The position numbers and the translations under genes are program-made. Shown in pieces: positions 27,383 to 36,244 of a stretch of DNA of 64,000 nt. Where the stretch lies: the NCBI RefSeq assembly GCF_030158815.1, contig NZ_BPFZ01000004.1:1-64000 (forward strand), read 5' to 3'. The stretch's first letter is position 1. The number at the start of each line of letters is the position of its first letter. This DNA comes from Candidatus Phycosocius spiralis (GTDB taxonomy: Bacteria > Pseudomonadota > Alphaproteobacteria > Caulobacterales > Aquidulcibacteraceae). The notes beneath the pieces are model-generated. The model was not told where the DNA came from. It did not search any database and saw only the letters and a list, made by a program, of their open reading frames with translations.

Positions 27383-30064
27383 TCAGCCGGTATTGCGTAA
27401 ACCGGCAGAAATCCCATTGATGGTGAGCTGTATACCCTTGATGATTGTGGCGGCCGACGCGTCTGAAGGCTTGGCGCGTAACTTTCGGATCAAGCGAACT
27501 TGCAATAGATTGAGCGGATCAAGATAGGGCATGCGCAAGCTAATGGATTGGGCTAGGCTTGGATTATTGCTGATCAAGTCATATCGTCCTGTGACCTGGC
27601 TTATAGCGGTTCGGGTAAGACCCCACTCGACCTCAATCTTGGCAAAAATCGCCCGTGCCATCACTTGATCCTCAACAAGTTCGCTATAAAGCCGTGCAAT
27701 CTCGAGATCGGCTTTTGCCATGACCATCTCAACATTGGACACCAACGTCGCAAAATAGGGACTAATGTGATAGAGTTTGCGGAGATCTTCTTGCCCCTTT
27801 TTGCCCGCCACGGCGCAATAGCTATGGATGGCACTTCCAAACCCATACCAGCCGGGGAGATTCACACGTGCCTGCGACCAGCTAAATACCCATGGGATGG
27901 CGCGCAAATCCTCTATACGCCCGGAAGCCGAGCGCGCGGCGGGCCTACTACCAATCTTTAGCTCGACAATTTCTTTCAGGGGTGTGGATTGAAGGAAATA
28001 CTGGGCGAAGCCTTCTGTTTCATAAATGAGTTGTCGATAGGCCTTAAAAGCATGATCACTCAGCTGGGGCATAGTTGTGGCCAATAATTCGTCTTGAGCA
28101 GGGTCAGCAGGCATTAAGGCTGCTTCCAAACTGGCCCCCACCAAGGTTTCAAGAGAAGCTCGCGCACTTTCGGGGTGACCATATTTTGAAAAAATCACCT
28201 CGCCTTGCTCGGTAACCGAAAGCCCCGCTACCATACTGCCTGAAGGCAGGGCCCTGATGGCGTCGCGACTTGACCCGCCACCCCGCCCAATTGAGCCACC
28301 ACGGCCGTGGAAAAAGCGCATGGTCACGCCCAATTCATGCCCTAAAGCTACCAATCGTTCAATGGCGCGCCTTACTTCCCAATTGGCAGTCAAATAGCCT
28401 CCATCCTTATTGCTATCGGAATAGCCGATCATGATTTCTTGGACAAAATCCGCATTGGCACGCACCACTTGGATCTCTGGCAGCATTAACCAATGGCGCA
28501 TAATCGCTTCACTCGCTTGAAGATCGGCAATCGTTTCAAATAAAGGTGCGATGGCGATCATAGGTGCTTTGTTGGGCCTCAGGGTAAACAAACCGCCTTC
28601 CTTAAGCAGGAGGGCAACCTCCAACAAATCAGAAACATTACCGGTTTTAGATACAATGACGCGGCGCAAAACTTCAGGACCTACTTTGGCACGCATCGAG
28701 GCCGCACAGTCAAAGATCGCCAATTCCTTTTGGGTTTCTTCGCTATAGGTGGCAAATAATGTTTTGAGCTGGCGCGGAGATCGCCAGATCTCGCGCAAAA
28801 GTTCAACGCGCTCAGTTTCATGTAGGGCCGCATAATTCGCTTCAATCCCCGCCTTTTTAACGAGCTCACCAATGGTGCGTTCGTGGACTTCTGAATTTTG
28901 TCGCAACTCCATCTGGGCAAAGTGGAAACCAAATAGATGTACCGCGGTCTTCAAACGGGCCAGTCGCCCATCGGCTACATCGCTTGCACCATTGGCACGT
29001 AAGGATTCTCCGATAATATTGAGTGCTTCGATCAATTGGGATGGGCACTGGTATGTGCTTGCCTTGAGTTCAGTCGAACGCGGGGCCGATTGCCCAGTTA
29101 TTGACGTGTAAGTTGCGGCCAGTCGGGCATAAATGCCGCGAATTGCTTGCCGATAGGGCTCGTCGCGGCGATGGGGTGATGAATCTTGGCCAGACTGAGC
29201 TAAGTCGATCAATGCCTGACTGACCTGTGTTAACTCTACGGAGATGGATAATTCACTACCTAATTGATGCAGCTCTTCCAAGAATGAACCCAGCAAAAGG
29301 CTGGCATGGGTCATTATGGCGGTGCTTAAGGTTTGCGCATCGACGAATGGATTGCCATCGCGGTCACCCCCAACCCAAGATCCTACACGCAATAGATCGG
29401 GAAGCGGTTTTCCCAAGCGACGCTCTAATCTTCGAACCAGTTTCGGCATTTCCTTTAAAAATGACCGACCTAAAACGCTCGCGACATTGGTAATTTCATC
29501 GTTAACCCCAATCCGTTCGCTGCGTAAAACCCTTGTTTGCCACAGGAGTCGGATTTCTCGACGTAACCTATCTTTCTGTAGGTTGTCGCCTTCAATTGGA
29601 TCAATGGGCAAATCTAAAGTGTCAGAGATGGCCACTTCGCGGTCAAGTACGCTTTTACGTCGAACTTCTGTGGGATGAGCGGTTAAAACGGGGGCAATAA
29701 CCATTTGTGCCAAAATCGCATGCACCCTATTCTTGCTCAGATCGGCATCTGAGGTCAGGACTTCTAAAGGATCTCTATGAACATTCTGGACACGGTTAAC
29801 ATAATCATCGGCAAGATTGGCCAATTGTGAAAAGACGCAAAACCCATGGATAAAAATTAAGGTTTCGTCTAGGCTAAGTTGATCGAGCAGTTTAAGGGTG
29901 ACACCATGGGGTAATTTCCCTATGTGCTCGCGCACAGAAGCTGAGCGGATAGATTCAATGGCGTCAAATAGTATCTCGCCATGCTGGTCTCTGATGATAT
30001 CACCTAAATATGTGCCAAGATCTTTGATCAGCTTGCGCGCGGTGTCTGAACTTCGATAAGTCAT
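27383..30064 (-). CDS. ppc: phosphoenolpyruvate carboxylase
   Basis: Carboxylates PEP with bicarbonate to oxaloacetate (anaplerosis). Length is 893 residues. The active-site blocks are present: VLTAHPTEVRRKS with the catalytic His, GYSDSNKDGGYLTANWE, FHGRGGSIGRGGG, and the C-terminal end RNTG. It lies 111 bp downstream of the malyl-CoA lyase-type gene on the same strand; the two could form an operon linking C4 formation to malyl-CoA chemistry. Confidence 0.96.
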   Translation of the reverse strand: MTYRSSDTARKLIKDLGTYLGDIIRDQHGEILFDAIESIRSASVREHIGKLPHGVTLKLLDQLSLDETLIFIHGFCVFSQLANLADDYVNRVQNVHRDPLEVLTSDADLSKNRVHAILAQMVIAPVLTAHPTEVRRKSVLDREVAISDTLDLPIDPIEGDNLQKDRLRREIRLLWQTRVLRSERIGVNDEITNVASVLGRSFLKEMPKLVRRLERRLGKPLPDLLRVGSWVGGDRDGNPFVDAQTLSTAIMTHASLLLGSFLEELHQLGSELSISVELTQVSQALIDLAQSGQDSSPHRRDEPYRQAIRGIYARLAATYTSITGQSAPRSTELKASTYQCPSQLIEALNIIGESLRANGASDVADGRLARLKTAVHLFGFHFAQMELRQNSEVHERTIGELVKKAGIEANYAALHETERVELLREIWRSPRQLKTLFATYSEETQKELAIFDCAASMRAKVGPEVLRRVIVSKTGNVSDLLEVALLLKEGGLFTLRPNKAPMIAIAPLFETIADLQASEAIMRHWLMLPEIQVVRANADFVQEIMIGYSDSNKDGGYLTANWEVRRAIERLVALGHELGVTMRFFHGRGGSIGRGGGSSRDAIRALPSGSMVAGLSVTEQGEVIFSKYGHPESARASLETLVGASLEAALMPADPAQDELLATTMPQLSDHAFKAYRQLIYETEGFAQYFLQSTPLKEIVELKIGSRPAARSASGRIEDLRAIPWVFSWSQARVNLPGWYGFGSAIHSYCAVAGKKGQEDLRKLYHISPYFATLVSNVEMVMAKADLEIARLYSELVEDQVMARAIFAKIEVEWGLTRTAISQVTGRYDLISNNPSLAQSISLRMPYLDPLNLLQVRLIRKLRAKPSDASAATIIKGIQLTINGISAGLRNTG

Positions 30065-30175
30065 ACTTTATTTGGCCTCATGCCTAACTTTAAGACAAGG
30101 ACTTGACTGCGATCGAGTATTTGGGGACCTTGGCAAGAAGGAGACAATCCAGTCTAAGATAAGAGTGAAGGGTCT

Positions 30176-31225
30176 TTAGAAGCCATAGACCTTGGCCATG
30201 TCGGGATCTTTGTTGGCAATTAAACGCGCTTGATCGACCATCACTTTGGCCTGTTTCCAAGTAGCATCGTCTTGCATCTTCCCGTCCAGTATTGCCACAC
30301 CACTACCATTTGGCATGGCTTCTAAAATACGCCGTGCAAAGGCAATTTCTGTGGGATCGGGGCTGAATACACGCTTGGCGATCTCAATTTGGTCAGGGTG
30401 CAAGGTCCAAGCGCCCGCACAGCCCATGATAAAAGCGTTGCGAAACTGCTGCTCACACCCCTCAAGGTCTTTGATATCGCCGAATGGGCCGTAAAATGGC
30501 TTGATCCCGGCAGCTTGGCAAGCGTCAACCATCTTTGCGAACGTATAATGCCATAAATCTTGCTGAACGCTGGCGCGGGCGCGTCCGTCTGAGTGGGCGT
30601 CTTCTAACACACGATAGCCTGGATGCCCACCACCGACGCGGGTAGTCTTCATCGCGCGGCTGGCTGCTAAATCGGCAGGGCCTAAGCTGATCCCTTGCAT
30701 CCTTGGGCTGGCCAAAGCAATCGCATCAACATGAGCGACACCTTCTGCGGTTTCCAAAATCGCGTGAAGCTGAATCGGCCGGATCACCCCCGCTTTGGCT
30801 TCCAGTTGGGCCAGTAATTGATCAAGATAATGAATGTCCCACACGCCTTCGACCTTGGGAACCATGATGACATCCAGCTTGTCTCCCACCGCGGTGACGA
30901 TCTCGACCACATCGTCCAACATCCATGGGCTATTTAATCCATTGATCCTCACCCAAAGACCGGTACCAAGACTTTTAAAATCAGTGGCTTTGGCCATATC
31001 AATAAAGCCGTGACGGGCTGCTAATTTGGCATCTGATGGGATCGCGTCTTCCAGATTGCCCAAAATCACATCTATTCCTGCAGCCATTTCTTGAACTTTA
31101 GCGCGTACTTTTTCGAGATGTGGTGGCACAAAATGGATCATGCGCTCGACATTCACCGGCAATTCCCGGAATGGGGCAGGAGCACCAAGGGCGAGTGGTT
31201 TGAAGAAAGAGCGCGGGGTTTTCAT
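30176..31225 (-). CDS. mcl: HpcH/HpaI-family CoA-ester lyase, malyl-CoA lyase type
   Basis: A 349-residue citrate-lyase-beta/HpcH-fold enzyme. Seen: [15 protein letters not shown] near residue 53, [36 protein letters not shown] and [20 protein letters not shown]. These and the [19 protein letters not shown]-terminus recall the Chloroflexus-type L-malyl-CoA/beta-methylmalyl-CoA lyase rather than the shorter Rhodobacter Mcl1 (comparison from memory). It would interconvert malyl-CoA-type esters with acetyl- or propionyl-CoA plus glyoxylate. ATG 31225 has AAGGGA 7 nt upstream. The specific substrate is not decidable. Confidence 0.82.
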   Translation of the reverse strand: MKTPRSFFKPLALGAPAPFRELPVNVERMIHFVPPHLEKVRAKVQEMAAGIDVILGNLEDAIPSDAKLAARHGFIDMAKATDFKSLGTGLWVRINGLNSPWMLDDVVEIVTAVGDKLDVIMVPKVEGVWDIHYLDQLLAQLEAKAGVIRPIQLHAILETAEGVAHVDAIALASPRMQGISLGPADLAASRAMKTTRVGGGHPGYRVLEDAHSDGRARASVQQDLWHYTFAKMVDACQAAGIKPFYGPFGDIKDLEGCEQQFRNAFIMGCAGAWTLHPDQIEIAKRVFSPDPTEIAFARRILEAMPNGSGVAILDGKMQDDATWKQAKVMVDQARLIANKDPDMAKVYGF

Positions 31226-31345
31226 GACCAATCCCTTTAGGTCTCATCATAATGGTGAACCGGTCGCGCTATAAGCGGCCCCTGTTGCAGGGTCAACGCA
31301 GCAATGGGGTAGGCACTGGGTTAAATGCTGCGCTAAACGCGTTGC

Positions 31346-32098
31346 ATGCAACGCTGGAAACTAACCCTTGAATATGACGGCACAAACTTTTCGGGTTGGC
31401 AAAGTCAGGCTGACGGAAAGGGTATTCAAGATGTCGTGGAGCGCGCAATCGCCGCAATTGAAGGGCAAGCGCGACGGACCCATGCTGCTGGACGTACAGA
31501 CCGCGGTGTCCACGCGACTGGGCAGGTCATTCATGTTGATTTGGAAAAAAGTTGGGATGGGTTTCGATTGTGCGAAGCCCTCAATGCTTGGTTGCGATTT
31601 TCTGGCCCCGTTGCGATTGTGCTCGCAGAACCAGTGCCCGATACGTTTCATGCTCGATTTTCAGCACAGGCGCGTTGTTATGTGTACCGCATGGTTGAAC
31701 GGCGGACACCCCTAACCCTAAATCTTGGTCGTGTGTGGCGTGTGCCCCATCACCATGATGTGGGGGCCATGCAAGAAGCCGCCCACTTCTTGATTGGGAC
31801 GCATGATTTCACCACGTTTCGTCACTCCGATTGCCAAGCCAAAAGTCCGATCAAGACACTCAGTCAGTTAAGCTTGACCCGAGTACAGGGTGTTTTTGGC
31901 GATGAGATTCAAGCCTTTGTGCAGGCCAAATCCTTCCTACATCGTCAGGTGCGCTCTATGATGGGTACATTGTCCGAGGTTGGGCGTGGTCGTTGGCAAC
32001 CCGCCGATGTGAAGGCTGCACTTGAAGCGCGCGACAGAACAAAATGCGGCCCAGTCGCGCCCAGCGACGGCTTGTATTTGACCGACGTCTATTATTGA
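31346..32098 (+). CDS. truA: tRNA pseudouridine(38-40) synthase
   Basis: Isomerises uridines 38-40 in the tRNA anticodon arm. Length is 250 residues. The catalytic Asp is in AAGRTDRGVHATGQV (about residue 52). LEYDGTNFSGWQ at the N-terminus and FLHRQVRSMMGTL near the C-terminus are family signatures. The 3' end faces the chorismate mutase gene across repeat copy 2. Confidence 0.95.
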   Translation: MQRWKLTLEYDGTNFSGWQSQADGKGIQDVVERAIAAIEGQARRTHAAGRTDRGVHATGQVIHVDLEKSWDGFRLCEALNAWLRFSGPVAIVLAEPVPDTFHARFSAQARCYVYRMVERRTPLTLNLGRVWRVPHHHDVGAMQEAAHFLIGTHDFTTFRHSDCQAKSPIKTLSQLSLTRVQGVFGDEIQAFVQAKSFLHRQVRSMMGTLSEVGRGRWQPADVKAALEARDRTKCGPVAPSDGLYLTDVYY

Positions 32099-32132
32099 GG
32101 GTGGGTTTATTGGCGCTTTTTGAACTCAAAAG

Positions 32133-32334
32133 GTCTGGGACGCGCTTTTGGTGCCCATTCTGGCACAAAACCGCTTTTCGATGATGACCGGGCGTTTTGT
32201 CGCGTCAAGTCCAGATTTCTTAAAGAAATCTGCCGCGGTGCGGCGCAAGGCGGACTTGACTCGTCAAAATCGCCCACGAACAATAAAGTTAGGACTTTGG
32301 TGGAGGCACTGCCTGCACCAAAGCCGCCCCAGAC
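32133..32334. repeat. palindromic MITE-like repeat, copy 2 (202 bp)
   Basis: Imperfect terminal inverted repeats GTCTGGGACGCGCTTTTGG / CCAAAGCCGCCCCAGAC enclose a second long inverted repeat (32190-32275, GGGCG-TTTTG...CAAAAT-CGCCC). At the centre is the hairpin CAGATTTCTT-A-AAGAAATCTG. The whole element could fold as one long stem. It is closely related along its length to copy 3 at 35982. It lies between the convergent 3' ends of truA and the chorismate mutase gene and has no transposase. Confidence 0.85.
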
Positions 32335-32360
32335 AGAAGAAAGCTCAAGCATGCTTGGCC

Positions 32361-33152
32361 CTAAGCCAAGGCAAAACAGCCAATCCGCCGAACCCCGCTT
32401 GGCAGCACAATTTCCTCGCCGATAAAGCGGGGCACCTGAGTAAGGCATATCCCATCCATTGTGGCGACGATTTGGCCGTCAAAAGCTTGTAAGTCATGCA
32501 CCGAACCGGCCAAAAGGGTGAAGTCATCGCCCGAAGATTCAGGCAGATGGCGCGCCACCAATAAAGCCTCTGGCGCGCCTCGTTTTTGAACAGGTGGGCT
32601 TGCCGCACACACAAAAAGATCCGCGAAAGCGGCGTGCATCATATCGTGCCACCAATTGTGCGCACCATCTGGCCAAGGCAAACAGCCGATCCTGCGTTCA
32701 CCTTGGGTTAATGCTTCTAAAAGCGCGTGATCGGTTTTGATCAATTGATGGGTCTCGTCGGAGATGGAAAAGGCCAGCCGCGCCCAAGGAGCCGCTTCCA
32801 ATGTGGTGATAATCTCAAGTCCACCTTGGGCGGCTAAATTCGCGGCGATCAAGGCCCGCCAAATGGTTGTTACAAGATAGGGGTCCAAATCAGGTTCACG
32901 CGCTAGGATAGATCGAAGGATCTCAACTTCGCGTGCGGGGTGCCAGCCAAACCCTGTATCGCCAGCCATATGTTTGGCCATAGACATCGTGTGTGCAAGG
33001 CTAGAACGCTTGGCAATCAAACGAGCAAGTTCACCATCGATGGCATCAATTTCCCCGCGCAATGCGGCTACTGTATCGGCACCACTATCTACTGAGTGTT
33101 GAGACATGGTGATCAAGCTAGCAGGGCTTTTATCAGCATTGGGGTTATTCAT
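32361..33152 (-). CDS. chorismate mutase (AroQ-type domain) protein
   Basis: A 263-residue protein. The part around residues 28-115 shows the type II chorismate mutase pattern ALRGEIDAIDGELARLIAKRSSLA, with a following R-rich helix region (REVEILRSIL). The C-terminal ~140 residues are not recognised; this longer form is seen in other alphaproteobacteria. It would convert chorismate to prephenate for Phe/Tyr synthesis. The start is uncertain (33152 or ATG 33107). Confidence 0.78.
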   Translation of the reverse strand: MNNPNADKSPASLITMSQHSVDSGADTVAALRGEIDAIDGELARLIAKRSSLAHTMSMAKHMAGDTGFGWHPAREVEILRSILAREPDLDPYLVTTIWRALIAANLAAQGGLEIITTLEAAPWARLAFSISDETHQLIKTDHALLEALTQGERRIGCLPWPDGAHNWWHDMMHAAFADLFVCAASPPVQKRGAPEALLVARHLPESSGDDFTLLAGSVHDLQAFDGQIVATMDGICLTQVPRFIGEEIVLPSGVRRIGCFALA

Positions 33153-33291
33153 GGCTTAGACCATGAGGAAAAAACCTTAATTGTGCAAGATATTTGCCAG
33201 AGCTTAGCACGATCTCGATAATATCAGCGCCAACACTCCCCGAAAGGCGCGGCGCGAGCTAGAAGTGCGTCCAGCAGGAGCAAATCATTTG

Positions 33292-34896
33292 ATGTCACTG
33301 GCGCGTAACACTTTGGTACAGGCTGGCTTTACCCTACTGAGCCGACTTTTTGGCTATGCGCGCGATAGGGCGATCTCAAATCTTCTTGGGGCTGGTTGGG
33401 TTGGCGATGCATTTGCGACAGCGCAGAGTTTTCCTAACCTGTTTCGCCGCATTCTGGCTGAAGGTGCATTCAGCCAGGCCTTTGTCCCATTTTATGCTAA
33501 AACCCAAGCTGAATCTGGCAACGATCAAGCAGCTGAAATCGCCAGTCAGGCCTTTTCAGTTTTGACTTTGGCGGCGGCCACCGTGACGATTTTGGCACAA
33601 CTTGCCATGCCATGGATCATGTTGGTCCTACACGGTGGCTATGCGGATATACCCAAAGCATTTCACTTTGCTATTGTATTAACCCAAATCACCATGCCCT
33701 ATTTGGTGGGCATGGCTATGAGTTCTCTGTTCTCTGGTGTTTTAAATACGGCTGGGAAATTTGCCCTGTCGGCGGCGGCTCCCACGCTTTTGAATGTTAC
33801 GATTTTGGCCTTTATCATTTGGGAACGCGAGCCAACCCAAGTCGCTGTGAACGCGGCGGTGGCGATTACGGTCGCAGGCATGTTGCAGGCTGGCGCGCTT
33901 TATATCGGCTGTCGGCGGCTTGGCGTGCGCATCGGGTTTCGCCTGCCGCGCCTCACACCTGAAGTCAAAGCAATCATGGCGGTGATGGGGCCATCGGTGA
34001 TTGCGGGCAGCGCGACACATATTAATGTTGTGGTTAGCCAAGCCCTATCGAGTTATGAGATTGGTGCGAAATCCTGGCTTTATGCAGCGGATCGACTGTT
34101 TCAATTGCCTTTGGGCTTAATTGGTGTTGCTATTGGGGTTGCCCTGTTGCCCCGACTGGCGCGGGCGGTTGCAGAACCTGAAAAAGGGGGTGCGACTAAG
34201 GCATTGGATGAAGCTTTTGTGCTTTCCATGGCTTTTTGTTTACCTGCTGCTGCCGCTTTGGTGGTTGTACCATTTTTTTTAATGCAAGGCTTTTGGACGG
34301 GTGGAGACTTTAGGTCAAGCGATGCCCGTGCAACAGCAGATGCTTTGTTTCATTATGGCTGGGGCGTACCGGCCTTTGTCTTGATCCGCATCCTTGCCCC
34401 GCCATTTTTCGCAAGGGGCGATTCCAAGCGGCCGATGAATTTTGCGATTACGGGGGTTATGGTTAATGTGGCCCTAGGTGCCGGACTGTTTTTTGGGCTA
34501 AGGGCTTTGGGTAACCAAGGCTATGTCGGGTTGGCTATTGCCGCCAGTGTTGCGGGATGGGTGAATGCTTTATTGTTGGCCACAACATTGTTACGCGAGA
34601 AAATCTGGCATCCTAAGCCTCTCGTTCTGGGTAAATTGGCGCGCATCATGGTGGCAACCGGGACTATGGCGCTTGTGTTGGGTTTTGCCGGGTTAAACCG
34701 GGTACCAATTGAAGCAGCATTTGAAGCACGTTTTTTTTTCGGCAAGGAGCTAGCAACATTATTGGTTTGCTTTGTCGGTGCTATCGTCTATGCAGCCACG
34801 GCATTTCTGGTCAAAGCGGTAACGGTTTCAGACATCAAGCTGGCCATGCAAAGGCCAACTAACGCTGGGCCTATTGGCCCGGATGATACGCTCTAA
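33292..34896 (+). CDS. murJ: lipid II flippase MurJ (MviN)
   Basis: A 534-residue polytopic inner-membrane protein of the MOP exporter superfamily with about 14 hydrophobic segments. The N-terminal [64 protein letters not shown] is the MurJ hallmark. It moves the peptidoglycan precursor lipid II across the membrane. ATG 33292 begins the conserved part, with AGGAG 11 nt upstream. trpS starts 13 bp after its end. Confidence 0.95.
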   Translation: MSLARNTLVQAGFTLLSRLFGYARDRAISNLLGAGWVGDAFATAQSFPNLFRRILAEGAFSQAFVPFYAKTQAESGNDQAAEIASQAFSVLTLAAATVTILAQLAMPWIMLVLHGGYADIPKAFHFAIVLTQITMPYLVGMAMSSLFSGVLNTAGKFALSAAAPTLLNVTILAFIIWEREPTQVAVNAAVAITVAGMLQAGALYIGCRRLGVRIGFRLPRLTPEVKAIMAVMGPSVIAGSATHINVVVSQALSSYEIGAKSWLYAADRLFQLPLGLIGVAIGVALLPRLARAVAEPEKGGATKALDEAFVLSMAFCLPAAAALVVVPFFLMQGFWTGGDFRSSDARATADALFHYGWGVPAFVLIRILAPPFFARGDSKRPMNFAITGVMVNVALGAGLFFGLRALGNQGYVGLAIAASVAGWVNALLLATTLLREKIWHPKPLVLGKLARIMVATGTMALVLGFAGLNRVPIEAAFEARFFFGKELATLLVCFVGAIVYAATAFLVKAVTVSDIKLAMQRPTNAGPIGPDDTL

Positions 34897-34909
34897 GGCA
34901 GATCAATCG

Positions 34910-35923
34910 ATGACGACCAAACCACCTATGCGCGTTTTCTCTGGTGTTCAGCCAACCGCGAACCTTCATTTGGGCAATTATCTGGGCGCGATTAAGCGTT
35001 TCGTCGAATTGCAAAATAGTGGAGAATGCATTTATTGTGTCGTCGATCTGCACGCCATCACCGTGCCTCAGGACCCCAAAATGCTGGCCGCGCAAACCCG
35101 CGAAGTGGCTGCTGCCTATCTGGCCGCTGGTGTTGATCCCGCGCGCTCCATCATGTTTGTGCAATCGTGTGTTTCAGCCCATGCTGAACTGGCGTGGATT
35201 TTAAATTGCGTTGCCCGCATGGGGTGGCTGGAACGCATGACCCAGTTTAAGGATAAGGCCGGCAAAAATGCGGAGCGCAGCTCAGTCGGCTTGTTTAATT
35301 ATCCAGTTCTCATGGCCGCTGACATTCTCGCCTATAGAGCCACCCATGTACCTGTAGGTGAGGATCAAAAGCAGCATTTAGAGCTTTCGCGCGATATTGC
35401 CACGCGTTTCAACGCCGATTTCAAAGTTGAAGGTTTTTTCCCGCTGCCAGAGCCTATCATTGGCGGCCCAGCCGCGCGGGTGATGAATTTGCAAGATGGC
35501 TCAAAGAAAATGTCAAAATCAGAGCCTGCAGACAATTCAAGGATCAATTTGACCGATTCTAAGGATGATCTGGTTAGAAAAATCAAAAAAGCCAAAACCG
35601 ACACTCTGGCGATGCCCAGCCACATTGATGAGTTAAAGTCGCGGCCGGAGGTTGATAATCTCATCGGCATTTATGCGGCACTAGCCGGCCAAACTAAAGA
35701 GCAAGTGGTGACTGAGTTTAGTGGAGCAGGATTTGGCTTATTTAAGCCGCGTCTTGCAGAGCTTGCAGTTGAAACGCTGGGCCCAGTGATGGACAAGATG
35801 ATGCGCTATATGAATGATCCGGCGCAGATTGATGCTATCTTACGTGATGGTGCCGTCCGTGCGCACGCCATTGCGCAGCCGATCTTGGCTCAGACTAAAG
35901 AAGCGGTTGGCTTTTGGGGGTAG
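34910..35923 (+). CDS. trpS: tryptophanyl-tRNA synthetase
   Basis: Class I aminoacyl-tRNA synthetase, 337 residues. The HIGH-like motif is in [14 protein letters not shown] (about residues 14-27), and KMSKS is near residue 203. ATG 34910 has AAGG 11 nt upstream and lies just after the murJ stop; murJ-trpS order is common in alphaproteobacteria. An upstream start inside murJ is unlikely. Confidence 0.95.
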   Translation: MTTKPPMRVFSGVQPTANLHLGNYLGAIKRFVELQNSGECIYCVVDLHAITVPQDPKMLAAQTREVAAAYLAAGVDPARSIMFVQSCVSAHAELAWILNCVARMGWLERMTQFKDKAGKNAERSSVGLFNYPVLMAADILAYRATHVPVGEDQKQHLELSRDIATRFNADFKVEGFFPLPEPIIGGPAARVMNLQDGSKKMSKSEPADNSRINLTDSKDDLVRKIKKAKTDTLAMPSHIDELKSRPEVDNLIGIYAALAGQTKEQVVTEFSGAGFGLFKPRLAELAVETLGPVMDKMMRYMNDPAQIDAILRDGAVRAHAIAQPILAQTKEAVGFWG

Positions 35924-35981
35924 TTTTTCTATTTCGCCAGAACACCTCAGCTTTGCCCCCGGCGTAGGCAAAAGATTAAGG

Positions 35982-36184
35982 GTCTGGGATGCGGTTTTGC
36001 TGCCCTTTCTGGTCACAAAACCGCGTTTCAAGCATGAACGGGCGTTTTGTCGCGTCAAATCCAGATTTCTTGCAGAAATCTGCCGCGTTGCGGCGCGAAG
36101 CGGACTTGACCCGTCAAAATCGCCCAAGAACAATGAATTTAGGCCTTTGGGGCAGGCAGGGCCTGCACCAAAGCCGTCCCAGAC
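35982..36184. repeat. palindromic MITE-like repeat, copy 3 (203 bp)
   Basis: Same architecture as copy 2: outer inverted repeat starting GTCTGGGATGCGGTTTTG, an inner inverted repeat GGGCGTTTTG...CAAAATCGCCC, and the central near-perfect hairpin CAGATTTCT-TGC-AGAAATCTG. It lies between the convergent ends of trpS and bchD, at the edge of the pigment cluster. The flanks (TTAAGG before, GAAAG after) resemble those of copy 1. Confidence 0.85.
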
Positions 36185-36244
36185 GAAAGTTAGCTAGCTC
36201 ACTCACCCGATCTGGAAAGATAATTGGCCCACGGCCGCAACACG

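Noticed and set aside
32107-32448. Minus-strand ORF of 113 codons across repeat copy 2, similar in peptide sequence to one across copy 3 (35840-36133)
   Set aside because: The peptide likeness comes from the DNA repeat itself. The frame runs through palindromic arms and into the chorismate mutase 3' end, and it has no ribosome site.
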